Source of the DNA: Mariniflexile sp. AS56
Lineage (GTDB): Bacteria; Bacteroidota; Bacteroidia; Flavobacteriales; Flavobacteriaceae
Reading direction: 5' to 3'
Assembly (NCBI RefSeq): GCF_030552475.1
Contig: NZ_JAUPED010000013.1
Span: forward strand, 1-64,000
Length of the DNA: 64,000 nt
The notes under the pieces were generated by a model. It made no database searches, was not told the DNA's origin, and saw nothing but the letters and a program-made list of their open reading frames with translations. Shown here piece by piece: positions 42,627 to 51,475 of the stretch (position 1 is the stretch's first letter; each line of letters begins with the position of its first letter). Position numbers and translations under genes: made by a program.

Positions 42627-44456
42627 TTAATCTCCGTTGTTTTCTGATAATTTACGTTCCAATTCTGCTTGAAATTCTTCCATAACAGGGCGTACCGTGC
42701 TTTCTGGTAAGTCGGCTATTTTAATGTACATCAACCCATCTACCGCATTGTTAAATAAGGGATCTACATTAAAAGCGACCAAACGTGCATTTTGTTTGAT
42801 GTACTTTTTTAGAAGTACTGGTAAACGTAAAGCACCTGGCTCTATTTCATCAATAATTTTATCGAACTTATTTAAATCGGCTTCCGTTTCATCAAAAACA
42901 AAGTCTTTATCGGCATCTTTTAGTTTTACCTTAAATTCCTTTTTGGGGTGCACATATTGCGCGATGTAAGGGTCGTAATAATGAGAGCGCATAAACTCAA
43001 TCATTAACGATTTTGAGAAATTTGAAAACTGGTTACTAATACTCACACCACCAATTAAAAACTTATGCTCTGGATAGCGTAGGGTTGTGTGCACAATACC
43101 TTTCCAAAGTAAAAAGAGCGGCATGGGGCGTTGTTGATATTCTTTAATAATGAAGGCGCGTCCCATTTCGATAGACTGGCTCATCATTTTATGTAATTCG
43201 GGTTCAAATCGAAACAGGTCTTGTAAATAAAAACCATCGATACCATAACTCTCAAAAATTTTAGAGCCTAAGCCCATTCTGTAAGCACCGGCAAGTAATT
43301 TAGTTTCATTGTCCCAAAGAAACATGTGGTGGTAATAATTATCGAAAGTATCTAAATCTATGGCTTCATTAGTCCCTTCACCTACTTCTCGAAACGTAAT
43401 TTCACGTAAGCGTCCAATTTCGCGAAGTATGTTCGGTATTTTGGTGGCTTGAGCTAAAAAGACTTCGTAATTTTTACTTTGTAACAATCTGGAATTGTCG
43501 TTGCGTAGCGCATCAACTTCATTAATCATTAAGGCATTATCAACCGGAGTTACAATGTTTTTGGGTGTTTTAGGTGTTTTTAAAGTAGACTGAATATTAT
43601 CTAATATTTTCGATTTGTGTTCAAAAGCATGCGATAGTATATAGGTTTTTCGTCTTAAAAATTCTGAAAAATCGTCAAGAGATGTATGTTCTTTTTGGTC
43701 TTCTACCGAGATAGGTTTACCTATTCTAACTTTTATAATTCTACGTTTTTGTGTGAGTACTTCTGATGGTAATTTGGCGGTTCTAAACGTATCGCTAATT
43801 TTTGATAGCTTATAAAATAATCGGCTGTTTTTAGCATGAAAGTAAATAGGTACTACGGGTACTTCGGCTTTCTTTACCAATTTCATGGCCGATGCTTCCC
43901 AAGGTTTATCTACCATTAATTTGCCATCTCTATACGTGGATACTTCGCCTGCTGGAAAAATACCTAGAGGTTTGCCTTCGCGTAAATGTAAAATGGCGTT
44001 TTTAAAACCTACAATACTTGATTTTACATCTTTTCGATCCTCGAAAGGGTTTACCGGCATAATGTAAGGAATCATAGGTTCAATACGGTGCAATAAAAAG
44101 TTGGCAATTATTTTGAAATCGCTGCGTTGCTCAAGCATCAATTTTAAAAGTAAAATGCCATCGATACCACCTAACGGATGGTTTGAAACGGTAATGTAAG
44201 CACCTTCTTTTGGAAGTCGTTTTAAATCTTCTTCAGGGATTTCGAACTTAATTTGAAATTCATCTAAAATTTTATCTAAAAAATCAACACCTTCAAGGTG
44301 TTTGTTGCGGTTGTAAAATTTATTTAAAGTGGATATTTTAAGCACTTTCATTATTAGCCAACCTATAAACGTACCTATAAAACCATAGTTATCTACGTTT
44401 AATACTTTAGCTACTTCTTTAGCAGTAACTAATCCGGAATCTTGTTGTTTGGTCAT
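42627..44456 (-). CDS. olsF: Bifunctional aminolipid (OlsF-type) acyltransferase
   Basis: The 609-residue protein fuses a PlsC-type O-acyltransferase (about 55-290; NHPLGGIDG with HX4D, NPFEDRKDV, IFPAGEVSTYRDGKL, PVVPIYFHA) and a C-terminal GNAT-like N-acyltransferase (about 325-600; EVFLAQATKIPNILREIGRLREITFREVGEG, HMFLWDNETKLLAGAYRMG, FRFEPELHKMMSQSIEMGRAFI, FLIGGVSISNQFSNFSKSLMIEFM). Known: OlsF of Flavobacterium and Serratia makes ornithine lipids by both acylation steps; a related enzyme might act on glycine. Here the amino acid acceptor is inferred. Cytoplasmic side of the membrane. Convergent with TSUP; next on the same strand is lysC upstream, 22 bases away. Confidence 0.88.
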   Translation of the reverse strand: MTKQQDSGLVTAKEVAKVLNVDNYGFIGTFIGWLIMKVLKISTLNKFYNRNKHLEGVDFLDKILDEFQIKFEIPEEDLKRLPKEGAYITVSNHPLGGIDGILLLKLMLEQRSDFKIIANFLLHRIEPMIPYIMPVNPFEDRKDVKSSIVGFKNAILHLREGKPLGIFPAGEVSTYRDGKLMVDKPWEASAMKLVKKAEVPVVPIYFHAKNSRLFYKLSKISDTFRTAKLPSEVLTQKRRIIKVRIGKPISVEDQKEHTSLDDFSEFLRRKTYILSHAFEHKSKILDNIQSTLKTPKTPKNIVTPVDNALMINEVDALRNDNSRLLQSKNYEVFLAQATKIPNILREIGRLREITFREVGEGTNEAIDLDTFDNYYHHMFLWDNETKLLAGAYRMGLGSKIFESYGIDGFYLQDLFRFEPELHKMMSQSIEMGRAFIIKEYQQRPMPLFLLWKGIVHTTLRYPEHKFLIGGVSISNQFSNFSKSLMIEFMRSHYYDPYIAQYVHPKKEFKVKLKDADKDFVFDETEADLNKFDKIIDEIEPGALRLPVLLKKYIKQNARLVAFNVDPLFNNAVDGLMYIKIADLPESTVRPVMEEFQAELERKLSENNGD

Positions 44457-44478
44457 GACTGTAAATGTACTAAATTGT

Positions 44479-45729
44479 TTATTTACTTACTACTTGAACA
44501 GTTTCTTGTGTTAATTGTTTTAATAACACGGTTTTACCTTCTTCGATTTGGTTAATTGCATTTTGGGTATAATGTCGAATCGTGTAAAGCGATACGTTTT
44601 CATGACAAGTTACCTTGAATTTTGCTTTTAAATGATGTAATAACTTGTCAAGATTATTGTAAATATTATCGATGCATACTGAAAAACTAATGGCTGAATT
44701 CTGAATAACATCTACCTTCATTTTATATAAATGTAATAAATTAAATATGTCGCTAATGTTTTCTTCTACGATATATGAAAAATCTAAGGACGATAATGAG
44801 ATTAAAACTTGGTTTTTCTTCACAATAAAACAGGGTACCATAGGGTCTAAAGTAATGTTTTTACCTATGCGTGTTCCGGGAGCTTCCGGGTTTAGAAAGG
44901 ACTTTACATATAAAGGAATTTCTTTGCCTTGTAAAGGTTGTAAGGTTTTTGGGTGAATTACCGATGCGCCATAAAAGGCTAATTCGATGGCTTCACGATA
45001 GCTTATTTTGTTTAGCAATTGGGCATTTTCAAAATAACGTGGATCGGCATTTAGTACACCAGGCACATCTTTCCAGATGGTTACATGATCGGCATTTAAG
45101 CAATAGGCGAAAATAGCAGCCGTATAATCACTCCCTTCTCGGCCTAATGTGGTTGTAAAATTATTAGGATCGCTGCCTAAAAACCCTTGCGTAATATTTA
45201 AAACGTTTTTATTGAAGTTGGATGAAATACGTTGTTGGGTGTCTTCCCAATTTACATGGGCACTTCTATAATAGTTATCGGTTTTAATATGCTCTCGAAC
45301 GTCTATCCAATTGTTTTTTATGTCGATAAGGTTTAAATACTCACTAATTATAGTGGTCGAAATGAGTTCGCCATAGCCTATAATTTGATCGTAAACAAAA
45401 TTATAGTCTGGCGATTTATTCGATGATAAGAATTGGTTGAGTTCGTTGAAAAATTTGGCTACTTTGTTAAATACTTGGTGGTTTTCGTTCTCAAATAAAT
45501 CTAATATAATTTCATTATGGTATTTTTTAACCTCTTGTAAAGCACTTTGTAATTCGGCATTATTGTCAAAATAATTTTTAATAACAAGTTCTAGAGCGTT
45601 GGTTGTTTTTCCCATAGCAGAAACAACAATGAGGGTGTTTTTATAGCCTACTTTAATTAATAATGCCGCTACGTTTTTTACACCATCTGCATCTTTAACA
45701 GATGCACCACCAAATTTAAATACCTGCAT
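44479..45729 (-). CDS. lysC: Aspartate kinase
   Basis: It phosphorylates aspartate as the first step to Lys, Thr, Met and Ile. The 416-residue protein has VFKFGGASVKDADGVKNVA and VVSAMGKTTNALE (ATP-binding), TTLGREGSDYTAAIFAY and WKDVPGVLNADPRYF, IHPKTLQPLQGKEIPLYVKSF, and two short C-terminal ACT-like regions (about 300-410). It is monofunctional, without fused homoserine dehydrogenase. It lies one base after the GNAT gene, in one operon. Confidence 0.95.
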   Translation of the reverse strand: MQVFKFGGASVKDADGVKNVAALLIKVGYKNTLIVVSAMGKTTNALELVIKNYFDNNAELQSALQEVKKYHNEIILDLFENENHQVFNKVAKFFNELNQFLSSNKSPDYNFVYDQIIGYGELISTTIISEYLNLIDIKNNWIDVREHIKTDNYYRSAHVNWEDTQQRISSNFNKNVLNITQGFLGSDPNNFTTTLGREGSDYTAAIFAYCLNADHVTIWKDVPGVLNADPRYFENAQLLNKISYREAIELAFYGASVIHPKTLQPLQGKEIPLYVKSFLNPEAPGTRIGKNITLDPMVPCFIVKKNQVLISLSSLDFSYIVEENISDIFNLLHLYKMKVDVIQNSAISFSVCIDNIYNNLDKLLHHLKAKFKVTCHENVSLYTIRHYTQNAINQIEEGKTVLLKQLTQETVQVVSK

Positions 45730-45730
45730 A

Positions 45731-46210
45731 TTATAGCTTAGAAATATAGTTTTTTATGCTTTGTTCATCCATATGAACCACGCGCCATTCTTCTTTAATT
45801 GTAGCGCCTTTTTGTTTGTAAAATTTAATTGCTGGTTCGTTCCAATCTAGTACTTCCCAATTAATACGTTTTACACCCAATTCGTGACCAAATTTAACAA
45901 TTTCATCTAAAAGCGCAGAACCTAATCCAGTACCTCTGGCTGCTTCATTAACCATCAAATCTTCTAAATGCACGGTTTTACCTTTCCAAGTAGAATACCT
46001 AAAATAACCTAAAGCAATACCTTCAATTTTTGAATTTATTTCGGCGACAAAACAAAAGAATGCAGGCGATTCGCTAAAGCCATCATTCTCTAAATCTTGC
46101 AAAGTTACTTCAACCGCATCTGGTTCATTCTCAAAATGTGCCAATTGATTTATTAATGATAGCACCTTTGGCATATCTTCCTTTTTCGCTTTTCTGATTG
46201 TGAAACTCAT
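45731..46210 (-). CDS. GNAT N-acetyltransferase (SAT/diamine-type)
   Basis: The 159-residue protein has the GNAT core: IRKAKKEDMPKVLSLINQLAHFENEPDAVEVT, the VEDLMVNEAARGTGLGSALLDEI acetyl-CoA loop (R/Q-x-x-G-x-G/A written here as RGTGLG), and WEVLDWNEPAIKFYKQKGA. This resembles the polyamine/diamine acetyltransferase group. It precedes lysC in a two-gene operon. The -7 box at 46229-46236 lies upstream. The substrate is not proven. Confidence 0.85.
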   Translation of the reverse strand: MSFTIRKAKKEDMPKVLSLINQLAHFENEPDAVEVTLQDLENDGFSESPAFFCFVAEINSKIEGIALGYFRYSTWKGKTVHLEDLMVNEAARGTGLGSALLDEIVKFGHELGVKRINWEVLDWNEPAIKFYKQKGATIKEEWRVVHMDEQSIKNYISKL

Positions 46211-46228
46211 AATATTTTTTAGTTATTT

Positions 46229-46236
46229 CAAAGATA
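46229..46236 (-). promoter_or_regulatory. -7 promoter box for GNAT-lysC
   Basis: TATCTTTG (minus strand) matches TAnnTTTG, 18 bases upstream of the GNAT start. Confidence 0.5.
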
Positions 46237-46328
46237 ACTTAAAGTTGAATATATAAAAGATTAATCTTGAGCGAAAACGTTGTAGTTCATTAAAAATAGT
46301 AGATATTTGTAGGATAAAAATCTATTAT

Positions 46329-47336
46329 ATGTCTCATAAAAAGCAAACCTTAGGGGAATTTATCATTGAAAATCAATCTTCTTTTAAATATTCCTCAGGT
46401 GAATTATCGAGTCTTATTAACTCAATTAGACTAGCTGCCAAAGTTGTAAATCATGAAGTTAATAAAGCTGGATTGGTAGATATTATTGGTGCAGCAGGCG
46501 ATACCAATATACAAGGTGAAGACCAACAAAAATTGGATGTGTATGCCAACGAAAAGTTTATTCAAACACTTACCAATAGAAATATTGTTTGTGGAATTGC
46601 TAGTGAGGAAGAAGATGATTTTATTGCCATTAATAGTCAAGATGAAAACCACCAGAATAAATATGTGGTTTTAATTGATCCTTTAGATGGTTCTTCAAAC
46701 ATTGATGTAAATGTGTCTGTAGGAACTATTTTTTCAATTTACAGACGTGTAACTCCCGTAGGGAGCCCTGTTACTATTGAAGATTTTTTACAAAAAGGAA
46801 GCCAACAAGTGGCCGCAGGTTATGTGGTTTATGGAACTTCCACCATGCTCGTTTATACTACCGGAGCTGGTGTTAATGGATTTACTTTAAATCCTGCCAT
46901 AGGCTCGTTTTATTTGTCGCATCCAGATATGCAGTTTCCTGAAGATGGCCATATCTATTCTGTGAATGAAGGGAATTATATTCACTTTCCACAAGGGGTT
47001 AAAAATTATATTAAGTATTGCCAACAGGAAGAAGATGATAGACCTTATACGTCTCGATATATTGGGTCTTTGGTATCCGATTTTCATAGAAATATGATAA
47101 AAGGTGGTATTTATTTATACCCAAAAAGTTCCTTAAACTCTAACGGTAAATTACGTTTGTTATATGAATGTAACCCGATGGCCTTTTTAGCTGAACAAGC
47201 GAACGGGAAGGCTAGTGATGGTTTTACGAGAATTATGGATATTAAGCCAACTGAATTACATGAACGTGTGCCTTTTATTTGCGGTAGCAAGAATATGGTT
47301 GCTAAGTGTGAAGAGTTTATGAAAAACGCTCAATAA
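46329..47336 (+). CDS. fbp: Class I fructose-1,6-bisphosphatase
   Basis: A gluconeogenic phosphatase; the 335-residue protein has [31 protein letters not shown] (metal ligands), [28 protein letters not shown] (DPLDGSSN signature) and the C-terminal [56 protein letters not shown]. Normal length, all key acidic residues present. Divergent from GNAT-lysC; terminator at 47360. Confidence 0.97.
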   Translation: MSHKKQTLGEFIIENQSSFKYSSGELSSLINSIRLAAKVVNHEVNKAGLVDIIGAAGDTNIQGEDQQKLDVYANEKFIQTLTNRNIVCGIASEEEDDFIAINSQDENHQNKYVVLIDPLDGSSNIDVNVSVGTIFSIYRRVTPVGSPVTIEDFLQKGSQQVAAGYVVYGTSTMLVYTTGAGVNGFTLNPAIGSFYLSHPDMQFPEDGHIYSVNEGNYIHFPQGVKNYIKYCQQEEDDRPYTSRYIGSLVSDFHRNMIKGGIYLYPKSSLNSNGKLRLLYECNPMAFLAEQANGKASDGFTRIMDIKPTELHERVPFICGSKNMVAKCEEFMKNAQ

Positions 47337-47359
47337 AGAAAAACATATTTTAAACAAAA

Positions 47360-47388
47360 AAATGCGAACTTTTCAGTTCGCATTTTTT
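47360..47388. terminator. Bidirectional terminator between fbp and SulP
   Basis: AAATGCGAACT pairs with AGTTCGCATTT around TTTC, preceded by A-run and followed by T-run; serves both converging genes. Confidence 0.85.
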
Positions 47389-47434
47389 GTTCAGGTCGAT
47401 TCTTTTTGAAGCAATCGTCCCATTATTTAAAGTT

Positions 47435-49285
47435 TTAACTTTTAGATTTAATATGCTTAATACATTCATCGAAGGTATTAAATATATGCTCTCTTGGCAT
47501 TAAATCAGGAATAATATCAATACGTTCCATCAAGTATTTTGGCTGATCAAGTAAATCAACAAAGTACGCTGTAATTTTATTTTTATTAAGTTCCTGAAGC
47601 ACATCTTCCATGGCATATAATCCAGATTGATCCATATACTGCATACGGTCTAAACGAATAATAACCATAGAGGCTGTATTAGGAATTTGAGCAGACAAAC
47701 TTTGAAATTCACTAGTAGAACCAAAGAATAAAGGGCCTTTGATGTGTTTTATGAACACTTTTTCTTTTAATTGCTCAGGGAAATCCAATTCATCTTTCCA
47801 TGCTTCTTCTTTTAAAGATTTAACATCGGAACGTTCTGCAGTTAAATCTCCAATTTTTTTCATGAACATTAAAGATGCAATGATAAGTCCAATACCTACG
47901 GCATACACTAAATTCCAGAAAGTTGAAAGAAGTAAAACAACAAACATTATAATCACTTCTGAACTTATTTTGATAGGTCCAATTTTAGCATCTCTTGGTA
48001 AACTTGGTATGGCTTTAAGACCTTTATAATCCATAACTCCAATACCTACTGTAATTAATATACCAGCAAGAACTGCGGCTGGAATTCTTGAAGCAATAGG
48101 TCCAAGACCTAGTAAAATAACAAGAAGCATGATACCTGCAATCATACCTGAAAGTTTTGTTTTTCCACCAGAATTGATGTTTACAACCGTTCTTATGGTT
48201 GCTCCAGCACCTGGAATACCACCAAAAATGGCAGCAATACTGTTACCAATACCTTGACCAATAAGTTCTTTATTAGGTTTGTGTTTGGTTTTGGTCATAT
48301 TGTCGGCTACCACACTGGTTAATAACGAATCAATAGCTCCTAATAAGGCTAAAGTTAAAGCTGTAAATATGAAAGGCGTAATACCTGAAATACTAAAGTT
48401 TGCGAAAATTTCCAGATTTGGAATTGGAATTCCACTAGGTATTTCCTCAATTGGTCTGTAGTTTAATCCAAAAGCTATGGCCGCACCAGAAACCACTACC
48501 AAAGCCACCAAAGTACTCGGTATTTTCGTGGTAATGCGTTTAAACCCATAGATAATGATAATGGTTGAAAGCGCTAAAATTAACTCTAACCAGTTAATGT
48601 TTTGAAGCGCCCTTGGCAATACTTTTAAGGTTCCTAAAACACCTGAAGCTTCATTTTTAGCGAGTGTTTTTGATTCTTTCATGATATCTTCTTCACCTAT
48701 AAATTGGGCTCTGGTAACAGTTTCTTTAAAGTTTTCTAAAACCAAAATACCTTCACCAGCTTCTTCTTTCAAGATGTTTTCTAAAATCAATTCTTCCGCT
48801 TGCGGTTTAAATTGGTCTACAAATTCAGTGTCTTCTTTAGGGTAATATCCAATAGAAGGCAATACTTGTGTGATTAAAATAATAACACCAATGGCCGTCA
48901 TAAACCCGGAGACCACGGGGTAGGGAATGTATTTTATATACTTACCAAACCCTAAAGCACCAAGCCCTACTTGCATTAAGCCCGCAAGTAAAAACACGGT
49001 TAGTATGGCAGGTAAGGCCTTTTCAACATCCCCATCATTAACAGCTATAATTCCAGCAATTACAACCATACTCACAGCCGTCATAGGTGCTGTTGGTCCA
49101 GAAATTTGAGTATTTGTGCCTCCAAAAAGAGCCGCAAAGAAACTTAAAAATATGGCACCATAAAGTCCAGCACTTGGGCCTAAACCAGATGAAACTCCAA
49201 AAGCTAATGCTAGTGGTAATGCAACAATACCTGCGGTTATACCTCCAAAGGCATCTCCTTTTATGTTTGAAAAAAGTTTCTTCAT
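47435..49285 (-). CDS. SulP-family anion transporter, 616 aa
   Basis: The membrane protein has 10-14 helices with the SulP signature (GGITAGIVALPLALAFGVSSGLGPSAGLYGAI, NTQISGPTAPMTAVSMV, GGIPGAGATIRTVVNINSGGKTKLSGM) and a C-terminal STAS domain (about 510-616, VFIKHIKGPLFFGSTSEFQ...DRMQYMDQSGLYAMEDVL). An 80-residue charged stretch (about 150-235; YYPKEDTEFVDQFKPQAEELI...FIGEEDIMKESK) is inserted between two helices. It is the last gene of the operon with carbonic anhydrase, so bicarbonate (BicA-like) or sulfate is the likely substrate; the context favours bicarbonate. Confidence 0.9.
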   Translation of the reverse strand: MKKLFSNIKGDAFGGITAGIVALPLALAFGVSSGLGPSAGLYGAIFLSFFAALFGGTNTQISGPTAPMTAVSMVVIAGIIAVNDGDVEKALPAILTVFLLAGLMQVGLGALGFGKYIKYIPYPVVSGFMTAIGVIILITQVLPSIGYYPKEDTEFVDQFKPQAEELILENILKEEAGEGILVLENFKETVTRAQFIGEEDIMKESKTLAKNEASGVLGTLKVLPRALQNINWLELILALSTIIIIYGFKRITTKIPSTLVALVVVSGAAIAFGLNYRPIEEIPSGIPIPNLEIFANFSISGITPFIFTALTLALLGAIDSLLTSVVADNMTKTKHKPNKELIGQGIGNSIAAIFGGIPGAGATIRTVVNINSGGKTKLSGMIAGIMLLVILLGLGPIASRIPAAVLAGILITVGIGVMDYKGLKAIPSLPRDAKIGPIKISSEVIIMFVVLLLSTFWNLVYAVGIGLIIASLMFMKKIGDLTAERSDVKSLKEEAWKDELDFPEQLKEKVFIKHIKGPLFFGSTSEFQSLSAQIPNTASMVIIRLDRMQYMDQSGLYAMEDVLQELNKNKITAYFVDLLDQPKYLMERIDIIPDLMPREHIFNTFDECIKHIKSKS

Positions 49286-49328
49286 AGTTTATTTAGTTTA
49301 ATGGTTATAAATTTAGCTGTATTAAAAT

Positions 49329-49985
49329 TTAAAAAGTAACAAAGGTTATCAAGTTAAATTGGTCTCTACTACTGGTTTCGAATATTTGATTCATATAACC
49401 AGCTTCTATTTTAATATTTTTATTTATTTGATGCCCAATACCTGCATAGACTCTATTTCTATCAAAAATAGCGCTTTTAGTATTTAAAAACACTTCATTG
49501 TAGCCAGATAAATAAAAAGAACCTGTTTTAGTTATAGGAACATTTAATCCTAGAAAATAACGAAAACGCATTTTATAATCATCTTCAACAAAACGTTGTT
49601 CAAAACGGTAGCGGTGGTTTAATGTGAATTTACCAATAGCTTGTTTTGATGTAAGCTGCTGGAAAATACGGTGTTCATTGACGCTTACTTTTTCGTCTGT
49701 CTCTCCAATATAGTTTTCAGAAAGGATATAGCCATAGCCTAATAAAAAGTTGTTTTTGCCTTCGTTAAATGTGTAGCCCAAGCCCGTTCTTAAAAGGAGT
49801 TGTTCTAAATCTCCAATGGCATTGTAGTTTCGATGTTGCACTTCATGATGGATATTCCATTTAGAATTTATTTTTTTATTTCCAATGTAAATAAGCCAAT
49901 TCCCAAAATCACTGTCTTGCGCGCTCATAAAGTTAGGCAACACTAACGCTAACGTTAGTGCTACCATACTTAATCTCTTTTTCAT
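49329..49985 (-). CDS. Exported DUF2490-like outer membrane beta protein
   Basis: The 218-residue protein starts at ATG 49985 (MKKRLSMVALTLALVLPNFMSAQ signal); the frame extends upstream without a better signal peptide and overlaps the carbonic anhydrase gene. The mature part alternates polar and hydrophobic residues as a beta-barrel: FGNWLIYIGNKKINSKWNIHHEVQHRNYN, LLLRTGLGYTF, FTLNHRYRFEQRFVEDDYKMRFRYFLGLNVPI, FYLSGYNEVFLN, NRVYAGIGHQINKNIKIEAGYMNQ. This is DUF2490. It could be a pore in the bicarbonate operon. Function unknown. Confidence 0.85.
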   Translation of the reverse strand: MKKRLSMVALTLALVLPNFMSAQDSDFGNWLIYIGNKKINSKWNIHHEVQHRNYNAIGDLEQLLLRTGLGYTFNEGKNNFLLGYGYILSENYIGETDEKVSVNEHRIFQQLTSKQAIGKFTLNHRYRFEQRFVEDDYKMRFRYFLGLNVPITKTGSFYLSGYNEVFLNTKSAIFDRNRVYAGIGHQINKNIKIEAGYMNQIFETSSRDQFNLITFVTF

Positions 49986-50001
49986 AATATGTTTTTTCTT
50001 T

Positions 50002-50631
50002 CTATTCAAAAAATGCAACTTCACCTGTATTAATATCATACATGGCTCCAACAATAGCAATCTCATTGTTGTCTTCCATTTCTTTTAAAACTGGGCTTTG
50101 TTTTCTAATGTTTTCTATAGCGATAATTACATTTTTTTCTGCAACATTGTCTACGAAATCTAGGTTTTTAGAATTTCTTAAGCTTTTATCAGTAGGTTCA
50201 GCTACAGCTTCAACAGCAGGTTTTATTTTGCCTAACATACCTGTTAAATTACCAAGTTTTGCATCGTCGCAAGCGCCTTTTATAGCACCACAACTAGTGT
50301 GACCTAATACTACGATTAATTTTGTTCCAGCTAGTTTAGAAGCAAATTCCATGCTTCCTAGAATGTCTTCATTTACAAAGTTACCTGCAATACGAACACT
50401 AAAAATGTCGCCTAAACCTTGATCGAAAACCAATTCAGCCGAAACACGAGAATCAATACAGCTTAAAATCGTAGCGAATGGAAATTGCCCATCGCTTGTA
50501 TCATTTACTTGCTCTAATAAGTTACGATTTGCTTTTAAATTATTTTGAAATCTTTTGTTTCCTTCTTTTAAATATTCTAATGACTTCTGTGGTGTCATTG
50601 TAGACTGGGTTTCTCTTGTGTGTGCTTTCAT
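50002..50631 (-). CDS. Beta-class carbonic anhydrase
   Basis: It interconverts CO2 and bicarbonate. The 209-residue protein has zinc ligands C58, H111 and C114 (LSCIDSR and LGHTSCGA) and the D60-R62 catalytic pair, with the QGLGDIFSVRIAGN motif. There is no signal peptide, so it is cytoplasmic. It starts 4 bases after the USP gene ends and precedes DUF2490 by 16 bases; all five genes of the operon (SulP, USP, this, DUF2490, SulP) are packed tightly. Confidence 0.95.
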   Translation of the reverse strand: MKAHTRETQSTMTPQKSLEYLKEGNKRFQNNLKANRNLLEQVNDTSDGQFPFATILSCIDSRVSAELVFDQGLGDIFSVRIAGNFVNEDILGSMEFASKLAGTKLIVVLGHTSCGAIKGACDDAKLGNLTGMLGKIKPAVEAVAEPTDKSLRNSKNLDFVDNVAEKNVIIAIENIRKQSPVLKEMEDNNEIAIVGAMYDINTGEVAFFE

Positions 50632-50635
50632 AATG

Positions 50636-51469
50636 TTATATTGTTTTATGTTTTAATGAATAATTTTGGTTACTTGTTAACAGGAGCGAGACATTAAGTT
50701 TTTTTATCATTGACTTAACCTCTTGCGTTTTTGTTTTGTTTTTTGCGCCATTTTCAAATCGGTCTACACATAACAAGTTAATGTTATTTTTAGAAATGTA
50801 ATTTGAAAGGTTATTAATGGCATTGTCATTTTGTTCAAATACATATTCTACGGTATCAATATGTGTTGAAAAATTTTCTTGATTCAATCCTTTCGATTTT
50901 TCAAGTATTTTAAATGATTTTAACGGCTCTTTGGTGTTCGCTAATAATGTTTCAGTTAAAGAGTTATTTAGCATAGCATTCATGCTATTTAGTACGCCTA
51001 ACGATAGTTCTTTACTAGAATCCAAACTGTTATTGGGGTCTGCAATTAGAATGGTGCCGTTAAATTGTTTTATAACAAATTGAATAATTTTATTGCCACC
51101 TACATGTAATAAATTGTTTTTTTTATTTCCTAAAACAATAATATCTGGTTGCTTTTCTTCAATACAATTTGCTATTTCGTGTTTTACATTACCGAATGCA
51201 AAGGAGTAATTTAGATTTATTTGATGATTCTCGGAAACTGATTGAATTAACTTTTTTAATTTTTTATCAGTAGCGAGGTAATCATGGTTAATGGTGCGTA
51301 TAGCCGATAATTGGTTGTCTCTCTCAACAACTTCTGAAGCACTTTTTACATGAAAAAGTTCTACTTCAGCGCCAATCATTTCAGCTAAGCTAAGGGTGCT
51401 TTTTAATGTAGTGCTTGTCGATTTTTTTAAATCGGCAAGCACTAATATTTTATATTTATTTTTTTTCAT
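50636..51469 (-). CDS. Tandem universal stress protein-like protein
   Basis: The 277-residue cytoplasmic protein has two USP-like halves, the first (about 5-148) with ILVLADLKKSTSTTLKSTLSLAEMIGAEVELFHVK, DIIVLGNKKNNLLHVGGNKIIQFVIKQFNGTILIAD, the second shorter and degenerate (about 190-270, INLLCVDRF...VSLLLTSN). Known: USPA-like proteins bind nucleotides and often sit next to SulP transporters. Here it is 6 bases after SulP and 4 bases before carbonic anhydrase. Probably a regulator of the transport module; inference only. Confidence 0.8.
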   Translation of the reverse strand: MKKNKYKILVLADLKKSTSTTLKSTLSLAEMIGAEVELFHVKSASEVVERDNQLSAIRTINHDYLATDKKLKKLIQSVSENHQINLNYSFAFGNVKHEIANCIEEKQPDIIVLGNKKNNLLHVGGNKIIQFVIKQFNGTILIADPNNSLDSSKELSLGVLNSMNAMLNNSLTETLLANTKEPLKSFKILEKSKGLNQENFSTHIDTVEYVFEQNDNAINNLSNYISKNNINLLCVDRFENGAKNKTKTQEVKSMIKKLNVSLLLTSNQNYSLKHKTI

Positions 51470-51475
51470 GACGTT

